64,000 nucleotides of DNA from Endothia cerciana (GCA_026119935.1 JALRMH010000018.1:310001-374000); one strand, 5' to 3'; counted from the first letter of the stretch, positions 12,101 through 23,479 are shown. Numbers and translations are program-made. The notes: generated by a model not told the origin, from the sequence alone.

Positions 12101-14400
12101 GCACATGTGCATTGCAGTCCTGTCCGGGCAAGCTGACGAGAGAGATACGCCCCGTGCGGGCCCTCTCCCCCTTCAAGGTCCAGGGCCACCACAGTGCCGC
12201 TGACCACGGACGCCAACGAACGCCAGGGCGCCCACATTTCCTCTCCAGCGCATCAGAGATCAGACAAGACACCCAGACACCGCACATCACACCAAATCAC
12301 ATTCACAAATGGGATTTAGCTTCGAGATCCTCTCTCCTCCCCCTTGTCCCTGCGTGCCCTGCAGGCTGATTCCGCGTTGTTCCTTTCTCCTCCTCACGGG
12401 GTGAGCGTCGCGTCCTCGAGCGTCCTCCCAGATTTCACCTTCATACGAGCAGCAAACCTAGACACACCTCTGTCCCCCCCCATTGTTGCATAGCCTGACC
12501 GTTGGGCTGGCGCCTTTGCTTCTCTCAGCCCTGGACAGGTTCCGATCCCGCGGTCCTGGGTCTCTTCCCTGACCGCTCCTGAGACACACGACGCCACCCG
12601 GGCACGAGGTCCTCCTCCATCACCTCTCGCAGATCGCCCTCATTGCTTCTCGAGACCCTTGACCCGTGCATCTCCCTGGACGCTCGAAGAACCCTCCCGA
12701 ACGGACTACAACCCAAACACGACCTGTTGGTACCGATCCGCGGCCTCACCAACACCTTCCGAGGCCGGCCATCCTGCCGCACATAAGTCCCAGAGCCTGA
12801 CCGCGCTGCATCAGGCTACGTTCCCGAGGAGCGCAGCCAGCGAGTGACAACCCGGCGGGAGAAACAAGCTTCGGGAACCTGCGTCGGCGCGCCAAGCATC
12901 ACGCGGAGCTGCATACGGCTCTGGTTGTTCCCATGCAGCCAGGCTCTCCTTTTGTCTCTCTTCTCTGTTCAGCCCTCGAGACAGACAGGCAAAGAGAGGC
13001 CAGCCACCCAGCAGCCATTGGGCAGTACCATCCACGCCACTAGAGCCCTCTAGCAGCGACATCTGGATTTTTCTTTTTTCTTTTTTTATTTCTTCAGATC
13101 ATCATCCTATTGGCATCATTTGTTAGATCGTCCGGGGAGGGCAGCCGACCCCAGTCTAGTCCGCCCCCGAGGCCCCACGCACCCTCAGAAACGACAGCGG
13201 GACGATAGGCATCAAGTCTCCCTTCTTCGCCTTTCTAGCAAAGGCATCAATCAAGCTCTCCACAGCACTGGGGGGTCGAACCCATCAGCTGCTAGACCTG
13301 TCATCCGGCTGTATGCATCCAGCTGCTGGCGAGCCCTTCGTGTTCCGTCTCTAGGCCAGCCTACCTCGTCATAGCGTATCATTCTTCCTGCCTACCAGCG
13401 GCACGCACCTTGTCATTCTCCATTCCGACCCTCTGACACCGCGCGACCAACCCCTCCTTGTCGCCCGAACAGCATCTCAGGACCTTACGCTTCCTCCTAC
13501 GCGCGCGCGACATCTGCCAGACACCCTGTTCTACCCTACAATTCTCCTGTCTTGGGACAGACTCGTCGAGATTCCAACCCCCCGGCCTGCTGTCTTGGGA
13601 GCGACTACCTACTTTCCACAGGCCCGAAGCTTCGATAGCCTCAACGGCGATTCTTTGTACGTTTCAACCTACCCAGCTATAAGCTTAGCCCCTGTCCCTC
13701 TGCCTCTCTATAGCCCTTGAGCCGGGGGACACCAGATGGAGCATTGACGGCTGACATGACGAGCTCCCGGCCGTAGGAATCCCTTCGACCCCTCGAATCG
13801 GAAAGCTGGAACGGAGCCTACCCTCGGGTTCCTCTTCAGGCAACCTAGAGCAGCCGACGACCCTGTGTACGCTTTCGTTTTCAACATCCCGCAGACGTTC
13901 CACAGCGTGGACCGGGTCTACTACGGACCCACCTACGGCCGCAGCTCTGTGGTATCTTTGACCGCTCGAAACCTTGAGGCCACACAACCAATACCGTCGG
14001 GTACGTGGTCCTGCGGGACACTTTCACGGCAGTCGGACTTTGGCGACCCTCATTTGCCGGATCGTCCCTTGAGACCTACGCCTGCTGTGCCACGCTGCCT
14101 GGCACCGCTCCTGTCGATCTCGAACAATCCCTGATAAGGCATGATCAGTGCGATACGAATGGCGATCTAAACAAGCAGGCAAACAAGTCGAAGTCAAGGA
14201 TCGGCGGCAACAGCTACAGGCTGCGCTGTTCATAAGTAGAAAAGTGACGTTGGTCTCTGCAAGAAACAACAGCAGACAGACGTTTGCGAAGGACAGCCGC
14301 CGCATGGAAGCGCGATTCTAGCAACGCCTTGTCAAGAGCGGCGAAAGCCAGTGTTACATCCGCCCCGTCCTGGTGTGAAATCCGAGGAGGAGAAGGGCCG
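9140..14400. other. long gene-poor interval and probable 5' UTR/promoter of the CNBD gene
   Basis: About 5.2 kb without a gene I can support. It is GC-rich, so long overlapping ORFs on both strands appear by chance (for example 9746-10285, 10221-10637, 11049-11473, 11823-12290); none has a domain, signal peptide or consistent coding character. Low-complexity blocks are marked separately. The stretch 12300-14400 is rich in C/T and reads like promoter and leader of the gene starting at 14406. Confidence 0.5.
11633..11684. repeat. GGC/GGT trinucleotide microsatellite
   Basis: Runs of GGCGGT units followed by pure GGC triplets, in non-coding sequence. The short ORF over it (poly Ala/Val) is only a consequence of the repeat. 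Confidence 0.85.
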
Positions 14401-14405
14401 CGTCT

Positions 14406-17400
14406 ATGGCCATGAGGCGGAGTCGAGTCCCGACCCCTCCGCCGTCGCCCTACCGGGCGTTGGCACACCATCACGCGCAGTATCAGGCGAATGGCCAGCC
14501 GTTGCCAGAATCGGTATCCTCATTGATCCGGTCTTTCAATGTCGAGACCAACCCCGCCCGGCCGGTACGGCCGTCGCCCCTTGCGACAAGTACGATACGT
14601 GATATGCCCCTGGACCTCGTCGATCGAATACGGTCCTTCCCACTCTTCATGTCCGCCCCTGACGAGTTCCTTGCTGCCGTTGGCAGACATTTGAGGCCAC
14701 AGGTGCACGCGGCGCACGACGTGATCTTGACGGAGGGAGATGATGCTCTGGCGATGTACTGGCTGGTGCGAGGCGTTGTGGCCGTCACCTCTCGAGACGG
14801 GGAGGCGGTATACGCCGAGCTCAAGCCTGGCGCGTTCTTCGGCGAGATAGGCGTCCTCATGAAGATGCCACGCACGGCCACTATCGTCGCGCGCACAAAA
14901 TGCCTGTTGGTAGTCTTGAAGAAGGAGGACCTCAACGTGGAGCTCCCCAGGTTTCCGGAGATGGAGAAGGCGATTCTTCAAGAAGCTCAGGAGAGACTGG
15001 CCATCCTGAAGAAGAAGCAACGGGAGAGAGGGGCGAGGAGTGCCGACAAGAGCGGTACTGTAGCGCGAGAGGCGGCCCCAGGCGAGGTGGCCATGGGTGA
15101 TGCCGGCGTCATCAGGGAGGGCACCGTTGTCAATTCCAAGAAGAGGAAATCACCGAGCCCCGGCATCATCGAAGATCCGGCAGTGGGAGGGAGCGCTCTC
15201 GGAAGCGGCTTCATCAATGTCCGGACCACACTGAAGGAATTGTCGCTGTTCTCCGAGCTTCCATCCGACATCCTTCACTTCCTGGGCCTGAGCGCGCAGC
15301 CCGTCTCTTATCCTCCCTTCACCGACATTGTGCGCCAGGGCAGCCCTGGCAGTGAGATCTACTTCATCGTACATGGAGAGTGCGAGGTTGTTCGAGAGAC
15401 GCCCCATGGCGAAAGCATCAGGAGGTCGACGGGGTCATCAATGGTCCGTCCCCGCCTGAAGGCCGGCCAGTATTTTGGTGAGGTTGCGAGTTTAGGACTG
15501 GCCTCGGCGCGCACAGCAACCGTACGAACGGTCACGTCAGTCGAATGCCTCATGATTGGAGGGGCTGCGCTCGATGAACTCTGGAAAAGATGTCCTCCGG
15601 GAGTGCGTTCCCAGGTGGAAGAGACGGCGCGGAAGCGATACGAGCCCCAACCCGGAAATGATGTTGAGATGAAAGACGCGGACGAACATGAGTCTTCAGA
15701 CAAGGACTCCGACCTGCCAACACCTAAACTCCCCCAGGTCACGTTCACGGTGCCCTCGAAACCAAACTCGCCGGTGACTGATGAGCCATCAGAGACCAGG
15801 TCACATACAGACCCGGACCCGTTCTTAAGCGTTGACATGGAGAACCTCAGAAACCGGCGGCGAAATTCCTTGGCACCACCGACGCCCGCCACGCCTACCC
15901 CCCCCGAATCTCCGTCATCGCCTGGAGTGAACGGTCTCAAGGCCTCACAGGCCTCACAGGCCTTTGAGAGCAGCCCGCTCAAGCTTTATTCCTTCTCGAC
16001 TCCAAATACGCCGCCCGAGAATGATGATCCCCAACCTCAGTTCAAAAAGCAGAGAACATTGTCTCTTCGACCAGCTTCGCTGCAGAACATGCAAACGCCG
16101 GCTTTACCTGATGACGTTCTCGTCATGGTCTTCGAGCACCTTGACATCGTGGAGCTGCTACGAGCTCGGCGTGTCTGCTCCCACTGGCGACAGCTGTTGA
16201 CGACCTCGGAGAAGCTCTGCAAAGAAGTCGACCTGTCTTCCTTCAACCGGCATGTCACAGATTGGGCCCTGGCGAACACCATCGGGCCTTTCCTTGGCTC
16301 TCGCCCAACACTGGTCGACATATCGAATTGTTTCCACGTCACGGATGATGGCTTCCAGGCCTTCTATAAGCTCTGCGGCAAGAATATCAAGTCATGGCGC
16401 ATGAGGTCGGTGTGGGATGTGAGCGCCGGCCAGATCCTCGAGATGAGCGAGAACTCCAAGGAGCTGGAGGAAGTTGACTGGAGCAATTGCCGTAAGGTCG
16501 GGGACAACCTGCTTGCCCGAGTCGTGGGTTGGGTTGTTCCGGAACCACCGCCCGAGCGCAAGCAGGTTATCATCGCCAGCTCTGGCGCGCCGACCAAGGG
16601 AAGGAACATGAGGATGCCAGCTATGCAATGGCATCAAGCCGCGCAACCTAACACTCCTCCTCCAGGCACCATTATTGGCTGTCCTAAACTTAAGCATCTC
16701 AACCTTTCCTACTGCAAGCACATCACCGACCGGTCGATGGTCCACCTCGCTGCTCACGCCTCTTCCCGCATCGAATCCTTGTCTCTTACACGCTGCACCT
16801 CGATCTCCGACGCGGGCTTCCAATCTTGGGCGCCATTCCGCTTCCCGCACCTAACACGTCTCTGCCTCGCCGATTGCACTTACCTATCAGACAACGCGAT
16901 TGTCGCGCTTGTCAACTCCGCCAAGCAACTCACCCATCTCGACCTGTCTTTTTGTTGCGCACTCTCCGACACCGCGACAGAAGTTGTTGCTCTCGGCCTT
17001 CCGCAGCTCCGTGAATTGCGCCTGGCCTTCTGCGGCTCAGCAGTGAGCGACGCCTCGCTGGGCTGCATCGCCCTCCACCTCAACGAACTCCGCGGCCTAT
17101 CCGTGCGAGGTTGCGTGCGTGTCACGGGTGTGGGCATTGAGAATGTCCTCGAAGGGTGCGGCCGCCTCGAGTGGGTCGACGTATCTCAGTGCAAAAACCT
17201 GGGCGCGTGGCTTGCGGGTGGTGGTGTCGTACGATGGGGCTTTGACGAGCGCGGTCCTGGCCGCTGGCTCCCCATGAGCATCACTCGCGGTACATCTTTC
17301 TCCTCCGCCCAGAGGACCGTCGACCCGGCACTATTGATGAACAATCATATGAACGTGCCCCGGCCTCAGACGCCTATCAATGGCAGCAGTACGAACGGGA

Positions 17401-17630
17401 ATAGTGTGGTGAGCCCGAACAACGGCGTTTCGGACACAGGTGGACTGGCGCCGAGCCCGTTCGGGAACTCCGGCGGTGGAGGGGGCTTAGGTATGGCTTT
17501 TGGCGGGGCTGCTGCCGGTGGAATGGGGCCGATGATGAAGCCTGTCGTCCCGCCGCGAGGGATGATGAACAGAAGACAGAGAAAGCCCGTGAGGTTCATA
17601 GTTGAGAAGGGGGCGAATGGGTTGAGGTGA
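14406..17630 (+). CDS. cyclic-nucleotide-binding / F-box / leucine-rich-repeat protein
   Basis: Single open frame of 1074 codons without introns. Two cyclic-nucleotide-binding folds are visible. The first spans about residues 75-185 with a phosphate-binding-cassette motif at 141-158 (FFGEIGVLMKMPRTATI). The second spans about 283-400 with its cassette at 353-372 (YFGEVASLG, then ARTATVR). Both keep the Glu and Arg that contact the cyclic phosphate in known cNMP proteins. A Ser/Pro/Thr-rich linker follows, then an F-box at about 566-612 (LPDDVLVMVFEHLD, CSHWRQLL), then Cys-containing leucine-rich repeats at about 755-935 of the AMN1/FBXL type (LKHLNLSYCKHITD, LTHLDLSFCCALSD), and a Gly-rich tail. 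Established knowledge: F-box plus LRR proteins are substrate receptors of SCF ubiquitin ligases. Inference: substrate turnover could be gated by a cyclic nucleotide. The start could also be the second Met, two codons later. Confidence 0.9.
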   Translation: MAMRRSRVPTPPPSPYRALAHHHAQYQANGQPLPESVSSLIRSFNVETNPARPVRPSPLATSTIRDMPLDLVDRIRSFPLFMSAPDEFLAAVGRHLRPQVHAAHDVILTEGDDALAMYWLVRGVVAVTSRDGEAVYAELKPGAFFGEIGVLMKMPRTATIVARTKCLLVVLKKEDLNVELPRFPEMEKAILQEAQERLAILKKKQRERGARSADKSGTVAREAAPGEVAMGDAGVIREGTVVNSKKRKSPSPGIIEDPAVGGSALGSGFINVRTTLKELSLFSELPSDILHFLGLSAQPVSYPPFTDIVRQGSPGSEIYFIVHGECEVVRETPHGESIRRSTGSSMVRPRLKAGQYFGEVASLGLASARTATVRTVTSVECLMIGGAALDELWKRCPPGVRSQVEETARKRYEPQPGNDVEMKDADEHESSDKDSDLPTPKLPQVTFTVPSKPNSPVTDEPSETRSHTDPDPFLSVDMENLRNRRRNSLAPPTPATPTPPESPSSPGVNGLKASQASQAFESSPLKLYSFSTPNTPPENDDPQPQFKKQRTLSLRPASLQNMQTPALPDDVLVMVFEHLDIVELLRARRVCSHWRQLLTTSEKLCKEVDLSSFNRHVTDWALANTIGPFLGSRPTLVDISNCFHVTDDGFQAFYKLCGKNIKSWRMRSVWDVSAGQILEMSENSKELEEVDWSNCRKVGDNLLARVVGWVVPEPPPERKQVIIASSGAPTKGRNMRMPAMQWHQAAQPNTPPPGTIIGCPKLKHLNLSYCKHITDRSMVHLAAHASSRIESLSLTRCTSISDAGFQSWAPFRFPHLTRLCLADCTYLSDNAIVALVNSAKQLTHLDLSFCCALSDTATEVVALGLPQLRELRLAFCGSAVSDASLGCIALHLNELRGLSVRGCVRVTGVGIENVLEGCGRLEWVDVSQCKNLGAWLAGGGVVRWGFDERGPGRWLPMSITRGTSFSSAQRTVDPALLMNNHMNVPRPQTPINGSSTNGNSVVSPNNGVSDTGGLAPSPFGNSGGGGGLGMAFGGAAAGGMGPMMKPVVPPRGMMNRRQRKPVRFIVEKGANGLR

Positions 17631-17639
17631 GTTGTCGTG

Positions 17640-19170
17640 ACACTAATAACGAGTTTTGACACCTGGTCAAGGGTGGAAATGCACAGCTGGGCGCTTGGGG
17701 GGACGAACTCGACAACACGAGCATCACAGCATCACAACGGCGCTAGGAAAAACAGCACACGATCTTTACGCAACGGTTCATTCAACAAACATACCCATGG
17801 GCGTGCGTCAACGATAAACGGCCGATCGTTTTGTGGGACGACAAAGTACTTGAGCTTTAAAGGGGGGGGGGGGGCGGGGGCCTTCTGAACATCTGGCGTT
17901 GTGGATAAGGGAACATCGACAATCGCCGGTCAGGCAACTTGTTTTCCGCGCTGAACTGCATACGCATTACCCGGAGCCTTTAGAAGCGGTGTTTTTGGAT
18001 GCATTGCCATTTTTGGATAGGGAAGAATAAGTATCTGAGTATTAGATATTGCCCGAAATTATTACTTACCATAATAGTTTCGCTCTCCTCTATGCTATGC
18101 CTTCCTAGGCCTTGCTATACTCGAACGTTGCCATCGTCATAGGGCCGTACGTCTGTGGGTGACGAGCTAAAGACACGCCAGGCAAACAGCACTTCTGGCA
18201 AGGGCAACAGTCCATAGGATAGCGTATGCATTTGAACTTCTCGAACCCACCTGCTGGTGTCCGCCACGTCTGTTTAGCAGACTTAGTGGGCTCTGCGACC
18301 TTGAAAGAGGCTGTCTAGGACGCCCTTCTTGGCTGTAGAGCGGCGACTGCCAAGTGGTTCCTACTAATGGTACACAGTAAAAAGCGATCCACGCCACTAT
18401 CGGGATCGACGTTGAACTAAGGTTCGTCAACGAGTAATGCCCCACCACTACGACGCGTCATGTAGATCGACACAGTAGTCAGGCTCTGGGGCTACCAAGA
18501 CTCTAGATTGCGCCCGGGATATGGACGGAGGTAGGACGAGCTCGGACAAGACGAGAAGGGGCCCAATGCAGCGATATGTTATGGTATGTTGATGGCAGTG
18601 CGAGGACGTCAAGGCAAGGCTGGAATAATAGTGGTGGTCTTAATCCTACCCGGAGGTATGTACCAATATGCTCGTATCTACAGAAACCCTGCATCGATCT
18701 GGTTACCAGATCTGTCTGAAGATCTATCGTGCAGATTACAACGGCGCAAGCCGACAGTGAAATTAAAGCGTGAATGAATATCCCCCTTCTTCCGTCCATC
18801 GTGAGATTTTTGGGTTCGTGGGATCTTGGGTATCAAGTCCGTCTTCGATCCACGAGGAAATCCCCCACCTCGTCTGTCAAGACGCTCGCTGTCTTGCTCC
18901 CCCCCCCCCTTCCCCTTCCCCCTCCCCGCTCCTCCTGCCCCTCCGAAGAACGTCTCCGTCCTTCCGCAATCATGCCGTCGGGTAGGCGCTATTACCAGAG
19001 ATATAGGGTGGCCATTCTCAGAACGCCGCGCTAATGCAATGACACCCCCCTGCCCAGAGTGGTGGAAACAAATAACAGACAAAACAGATTATGTGCGTCG
19101 CGGCCCACTACGACACGACGGTCACGACGGTCGTGACCACGACAACCTGCTGCCCGCCCGCTCCACCATC
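17640..19170. other. intergenic, no gene seen
   Basis: Holds a 13-nt poly-G run at 17862-17874 and an AT-richer patch at about 18000-18120. Short ORFs on both strands (for example 18167-18448 and 18678-19082) have no recognisable features. Confidence 0.5.
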
Positions 19171-19173
19171 TAG

Positions 19174-20564
19174 TCACAGGCCCTTGTTGGCCCAGCCGAT
19201 CTGGGGGCTGTCGCCGCCCTCGAAGACGACGAAGGCGGCCTTGAGCGCGACGTCGCCGAAGATGGCGAAGCCGATGTCGCTGTCGTCCTGGATGCCGCCG
19301 AAGCAGGTGGTGTTGGCGCTGTCGAGGGGCGAGTAGTTTATGTACGAGCCCGGGATGGCGATGGTGCCGGCGCCGATGCCGAGGGTGAAGTCCGGGAGGG
19401 AGGCTGTGCACGGGAAGGTGTACCCGCCCTGCGAGCTGTCGTAGGACGCGCCCGAGACCTGCGCGTAGTAGGCCTCGACGATGGCGGTCGGCAGCATCAG
19501 CAGGGTGGTGCCCGTGTCGGCGATGCCCTTGATGGGGGTCGAGTTGAAGGTGGCGCCGCCGATCTGGTAGCCCGAGGTGGAGAACATCCAGTACCCCTGG
19601 GTGCTGTCGACAGAGGTGTAGTAGATGTCGCCAGTGTACGCCGCGCTGTCGATGAAGCCGAAGTTGTAAGTTCCGGCTTGGGGGAGGGGGGGTGGTCATT
19701 AGTACCGCTTGTCCGATGTCGTTGTGGGAGGACGAGGAACTTACGCTCGCCAGCCTTCAGGTCGGCAGTGAAGAGGAAGGAATCCAGCTCGTACTCGGCA
19801 CGATCGAAGAAGGTCTTCTGCTGGGCCGGGCTGACGGTGTTCAGGTTGCTGAAGCCCAGGCCCAGCAGGCCGTCGATATCCGTATCGGCAGTGAACTCGG
19901 ACGACACCGTCGTGGCCGTTTCGACCGCCATACCTATCACAGAAAGCCCGCCCACCGACACGATGTCCAAGTACACTTCACCCTTGGAGTTGGAACCGTC
20001 GCCGTAGCTGATGCTCCACGACTGGCCGGACAGCTTGGCGCTCGTGATGGAGGCGTTGGCGTTGTACACCGTCTGCCCGTTGACCTCGTCGGACGGGGTC
20101 TCGTTCGAGTAGACCCACAGGTCCGACGAGCCCGTGTCGAAGTCCAGGTTCAGCGTCTGCGCGGGCGTGCCGATCTGCACGGGCGTGAGGTACTCGACGT
20201 CGTACTCCTCGGGGGTGGTGGTCGCGGAGCCGGTGGCCCGCTTCTTGTCCAGGCCCCCGAAGCCCATGGCGTCCAGGCCGGCGGCCAGGTTGGTGCGGAT
20301 GCGCGAGACGGCGTCGGTCAGCTCCGTGGGCATCACGGCGTTGTACTTGAGGTAGGCCTTCTCGACGGCCAGGGCGCCGACCCGCTGGTGGCCGGCGTGC
20401 TTGGGGTTGCGGACCTGCTTGAGCGAGGCGCCCTTGTTGCCGCGGGACTGGGTGCTGCTGCTCACCGGGGCGTGCTGCCGGGGGCCGGTGGGGACGGCGG
20501 CGGCCAGCTCGGAGGCGGCGAGGAGGCCCACCAGGAAGGCGCCGAAGGAATTGGTGTATTGCAT
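19174..20564 (-). CDS. secreted aspartic endopeptidase (pepsin family A1)
   Basis: Two exons on the minus strand, 20564-19745 and 19676-19174, with an intron at 19744-19677 (GTAAGT donor, CCCAAG acceptor); the joined product has 440 residues. The N-terminus is a signal peptide (hydrophobic to about residue 23). A propeptide of about 85 residues follows and ends in a dibasic KKR near 110, suitable for Kex2-type processing. The two catalytic aspartates are in DTGSSDLWV (Asp about 143) and ADTGTTLLM (Asp about 327). The flap Tyr lies in SISYGDGS. This is the endothiapepsin/penicillopepsin type, which cleaves proteins outside the cell at acid pH. Length and motif spacing match the family. A GA/TG microsatellite lies just upstream in the promoter. 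Confidence 0.93.
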
Positions 20565-20624
20565 TTTGGAGGAGATTGTTATCGTCGTTGCTGATGGAGG
20601 GTCTATTAAGTGATTGTTTCAGGT

Positions 20625-20626
<2 letters not shown>

Positions 20627-20660
<34 letters not shown>

Positions 20661-20674
20661 TGTGTGTGTGTGTG
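20627..20674. repeat. (GA)n-(TG)n compound microsatellite
   Basis: About 32 nt of GA repeats followed by about 16 nt of TG repeats, some 60-110 nt upstream of the aspartic protease start codon, within its promoter or 5' UTR. Confidence 0.9.
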
Positions 20675-20689
20675 TATATGTGAGCGAGA

Positions 20690-22700
20690 GACGGAGTATT
20701 ACGGCTGTAGCCTTCAAAGACTGTTTTCTAAAGAGTGAAAAGAAAAGAATACGATATGTTCAATGCCGGGGAACGACTGTAGCGGTCCTCGAGCAGTTGC
20801 AAGAAGAAGAACAAGAAGAGGCAGTGAGCGCTGGCTAGTAGAGAAAGAAGATGGAGTTACTAAACGGAGGATCGACAGAGAGGGAGACACGAAGAGGTGG
20901 CATCGCGAAGGCGCCCATCTCCTTTTGTAATCTCGTGTGAAGATTGCGCAGAGTGGTCGGCCTCTCTTGGCGTCCCCAGTGGGAGCCACCACTGTCGACA
21001 AGCGAACTTGCCATGATGTGCGCGGTGGATCTTCGCACGGGTGCCCACATAAAGGGCCGGGTGCGGCGGGACCACCAGGCGCGCAGCGCACACCCACGCC
21101 CGTCCCGGAGAACAATTACCCTACAGGCAATCAGTCCATGGGGCAAACAAAAGTCGGGACAGACAGGCGCGGGCTAGGCCCTCAAACCATGCCGAGCGAC
21201 GTTGGCCCTCAGGGACAGCGCTTGCGTCCCGGACTGACGAAAAAGCCACGACCAAGGTGCCAAGCAGGGGGGAGAGGAGGACGGCTGGAGGCCGGGTTAA
21301 TCTCCTCCATAAGGTAAGTAAACAAACGACGGCGTTCCTGCGGGACAGCAGGGGCGCGTCCAGTGGCATGGCCGGAGGAGGACCGCAGGATGACTCGCCG
21401 GGATCTGGGCCAGCCACCGTGTCTCGTCCAGTATCTCTTCGCCTTTCGCTCCGGGCCCTGGAGACGGCCCATCGGTCCGCATGACGCCAAGGGGAAAAGA
21501 AGCAAAAAGGTCGATATCTGGCCGTGTGGGGACTCGAGTGTCCCTGCGGCTGCAAGGTACGAACAGGGGGCGTGGCGCTATGTTTTGAAACACGCGAAGA
21601 TGGCGGGTCGTCCCTAATTAACGTGTAGCGAATCAGGTCCTCACATCGTGCAGATTGCTGGCGTCTTTGCGGAGAAGTGCCGGCTGCCACAGGGGCTCGC
21701 ATCTGGCGTAGTCTAGCCCCTGAAGCCTTCGTCCGCCCCAGTTCAGCATCCCCCGTGTCCAGCCAAGATGATCCTGTCTCCAGAAGGAGAGGTGCTTCGA
21801 CTGGACCCGACACGACGCTATACCTTGGCGGTCTTGGCGGGTCATCCTTTTCACTTGGGGATGTCTTCTTGGCCGGATGTTTGCAGATGCGCTTACTACC
21901 ATGGTAGTCCGGAGCCGGGAGGTACGAGAGGCCGGTGGGCTCCATTGTTGACGTTCAATGTCTCTCGACATCGTTGATACTGGAACCACTCAGGCTGCCT
22001 TGCCAAGGACGCAAGCGAGCGAGCTGGCGGAAGAATCTTTCCAGAGCTGTCCTCATGACACTTTCAAAGGGGCTATAGGCTTGACGGAATTCACTGGCCA
22101 GAGTGCATATACGACCTCCACTTGGTATTCAAGCGCCAATAACCCCCCCCCCCCCTTTTTCCCTCCGAAGCCGCGGTACCATCAGTGTGACTATGAGCGA
22201 AACAAAGCCAAGTCCACTAAGAAAGACACAAGGTAGACATCAGACTTGGCGGTCGCCGGAGCGAGATTGACATTCCCCCATAAAGCGGATCAACAACAAT
22301 CGAAACAGGATGCTCCAGGCCAGCAGTTCCGTGGTTTACGCAACAGAGACCCTGTCCATCAGCTTCGGTGAAGGCGTCAGGATCCGTTTGGGGGGGGGGG
22401 GGGTTACAAACCGCAATGTTTTGGCGGTCAATGTGTGCTGAGGCCTGGGTCTCAGCCGGCGGAACGGGCGTAAATCGTGTTACACACGCGACGTCGTTTG
22501 AGAGGGGCGCTCTCGGGATTAAGACACTGCTCTTGGACGTAAATCACGAGTGACTCACCGCCTGAAAGATTATGGAGAGAATAACAGGCCATGGCCTCCT
22601 TTGTCTGGTAAGACCGCAATTGCGGCATGGGTTACAATAGCATAGCAGAGACTACCGCGAAGGCGCTGTCTCATCTGCAAATCCTCGTAGATCGCCTTAG
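20690..22700. other. intergenic, no gene supported
   Basis: The minus-strand ORF at 21121-21945 (274 codons) overlaps ORFs of nearly 100 codons in several other frames and has no domain, so I treat it as chance in GC-rich DNA. Poly-C at 22143-22155 (13 nt) and poly-G at 22390-22403 (14 nt) are present. Confidence 0.45.
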
Positions 22701-22702
22701 AT

Positions 22703-23428
22703 TCATGTACACCTGATTTCAGCAGTCACCTTGGCAACCTTGAGGCCGCCCAACACCCTTGTCTGGAAGATTCCGGTCGGATCACACTTCTTTAAAGCCT
22801 GGCCCATCCTTTGTATCTTCCCTTCGCCGTACGTTGCCGGTGGATTGTGGCACTGGTCGCAGTAGTTCGCCTAAAGAAGCTCGACAGAAAACCCGGGAAG
22901 TTCCGCATAAGCTTCTCTTGCCTCCAGCAAGGCCCTAGACCTAGGGAAGACAGCCTGCGCAAACTCCCCTGTGCCGACTTGGAAAGCTGTAACGACGGAG
23001 ATTGCCGTCTCTTCCGCCATATGCTCGAAACCCAGCCTGTTAACCCCCGCTGGCGCCTAAGTAACAAGCGAAGGAGGCAGGCGGAAAGAGCTTGGGCCCT
23101 CATTGTTGCTCGAGTCTCGACAGTCAAGATGCTCGGATATGAGACTGCTCGCCACCTGGACCTCTGGCCTAGAGATGGAAAATTAGAAGTCAGGAGTCCC
23201 AACGAGTGCCTCCACCGCCAGTGAGACCTCCGCAGTCGCTTGAAGATAAACGATAGCCCTGCGGCGGAGGCGAGGGCTGAGTGGCCAGTGAGATATGAGT
23301 CGTCCCTCAAACAACTCCGAGCCTGGCAGGTGAAGCACTTCCTCAAGCCCGACATCCTCGAGGTTGGAGATGACCAGCCGTGGCGCGGCAGGGAGATCCG
23401 CAACATTTATGGTGGAGATAGCTGTCAC
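22703..23428 (-). pseudogene. decayed FAD-linked (berberine-bridge-type) oxidoreductase
   Basis: One minus-strand frame of 242 codons reads from ATG 23428 to TGA 22703-22705 but contains three internal stops: TAA near 23180, TAG at 23057-23059 and TAG at 22871-22873. The first 75 codons resemble the N-terminus of fungal FAD-linked oxidoreductases (LHLPGSELFEGRL, then a hydrophobic segment and AVEALV). The last 110 resemble the C-terminal substrate domain, including a recognisable end motif (ATYGEGKIQRM, then CDPTGIFQTRV). The central FAD-binding PCMH region, normally some 200 residues with the flavin-attachment His, is missing. Both TAG stops sit in TTAG-GCG contexts that look like acceptors, yet the frame reads naturally on both sides and no donors fit. 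Internal deletion plus stops indicates a dead gene. It lies beside the permease gene. Confidence 0.6.
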
Positions 23429-23479
23429 ACTAAAGAGCTGGCGGTGCCTAATGGAGAGAAATCAAGGAAGTGATCAAGG

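Noticed and set aside
11049..12369. Cluster of ORFs around poly-G and GGC repeats
   Set aside because: Open on both strands at once because of low-complexity GC-rich sequence.
13270..13285. TCGAACCC motif, possible tRNA T-arm
   Set aside because: Stem does not extend to five pairs and no acceptor or anticodon arm is present.
19692..20594. 300-codon plus-strand ORF
   Set aside because: Exact antisense of the aspartic protease exon 1; Val/Gly/Arg-rich composition is the mirror of GC-rich codons.
21121..21945. 274-codon minus-strand ORF
   Set aside because: GC-rich DNA with several overlapping open frames; no domain, unnatural Arg/Pro/Ser composition.
22871..23059. TTAG-GCG sites as intron acceptors in the FAD oxidoreductase
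   Set aside because: Sequence reads naturally through in one frame on both sides and no fitting donors exist; treated as stops.
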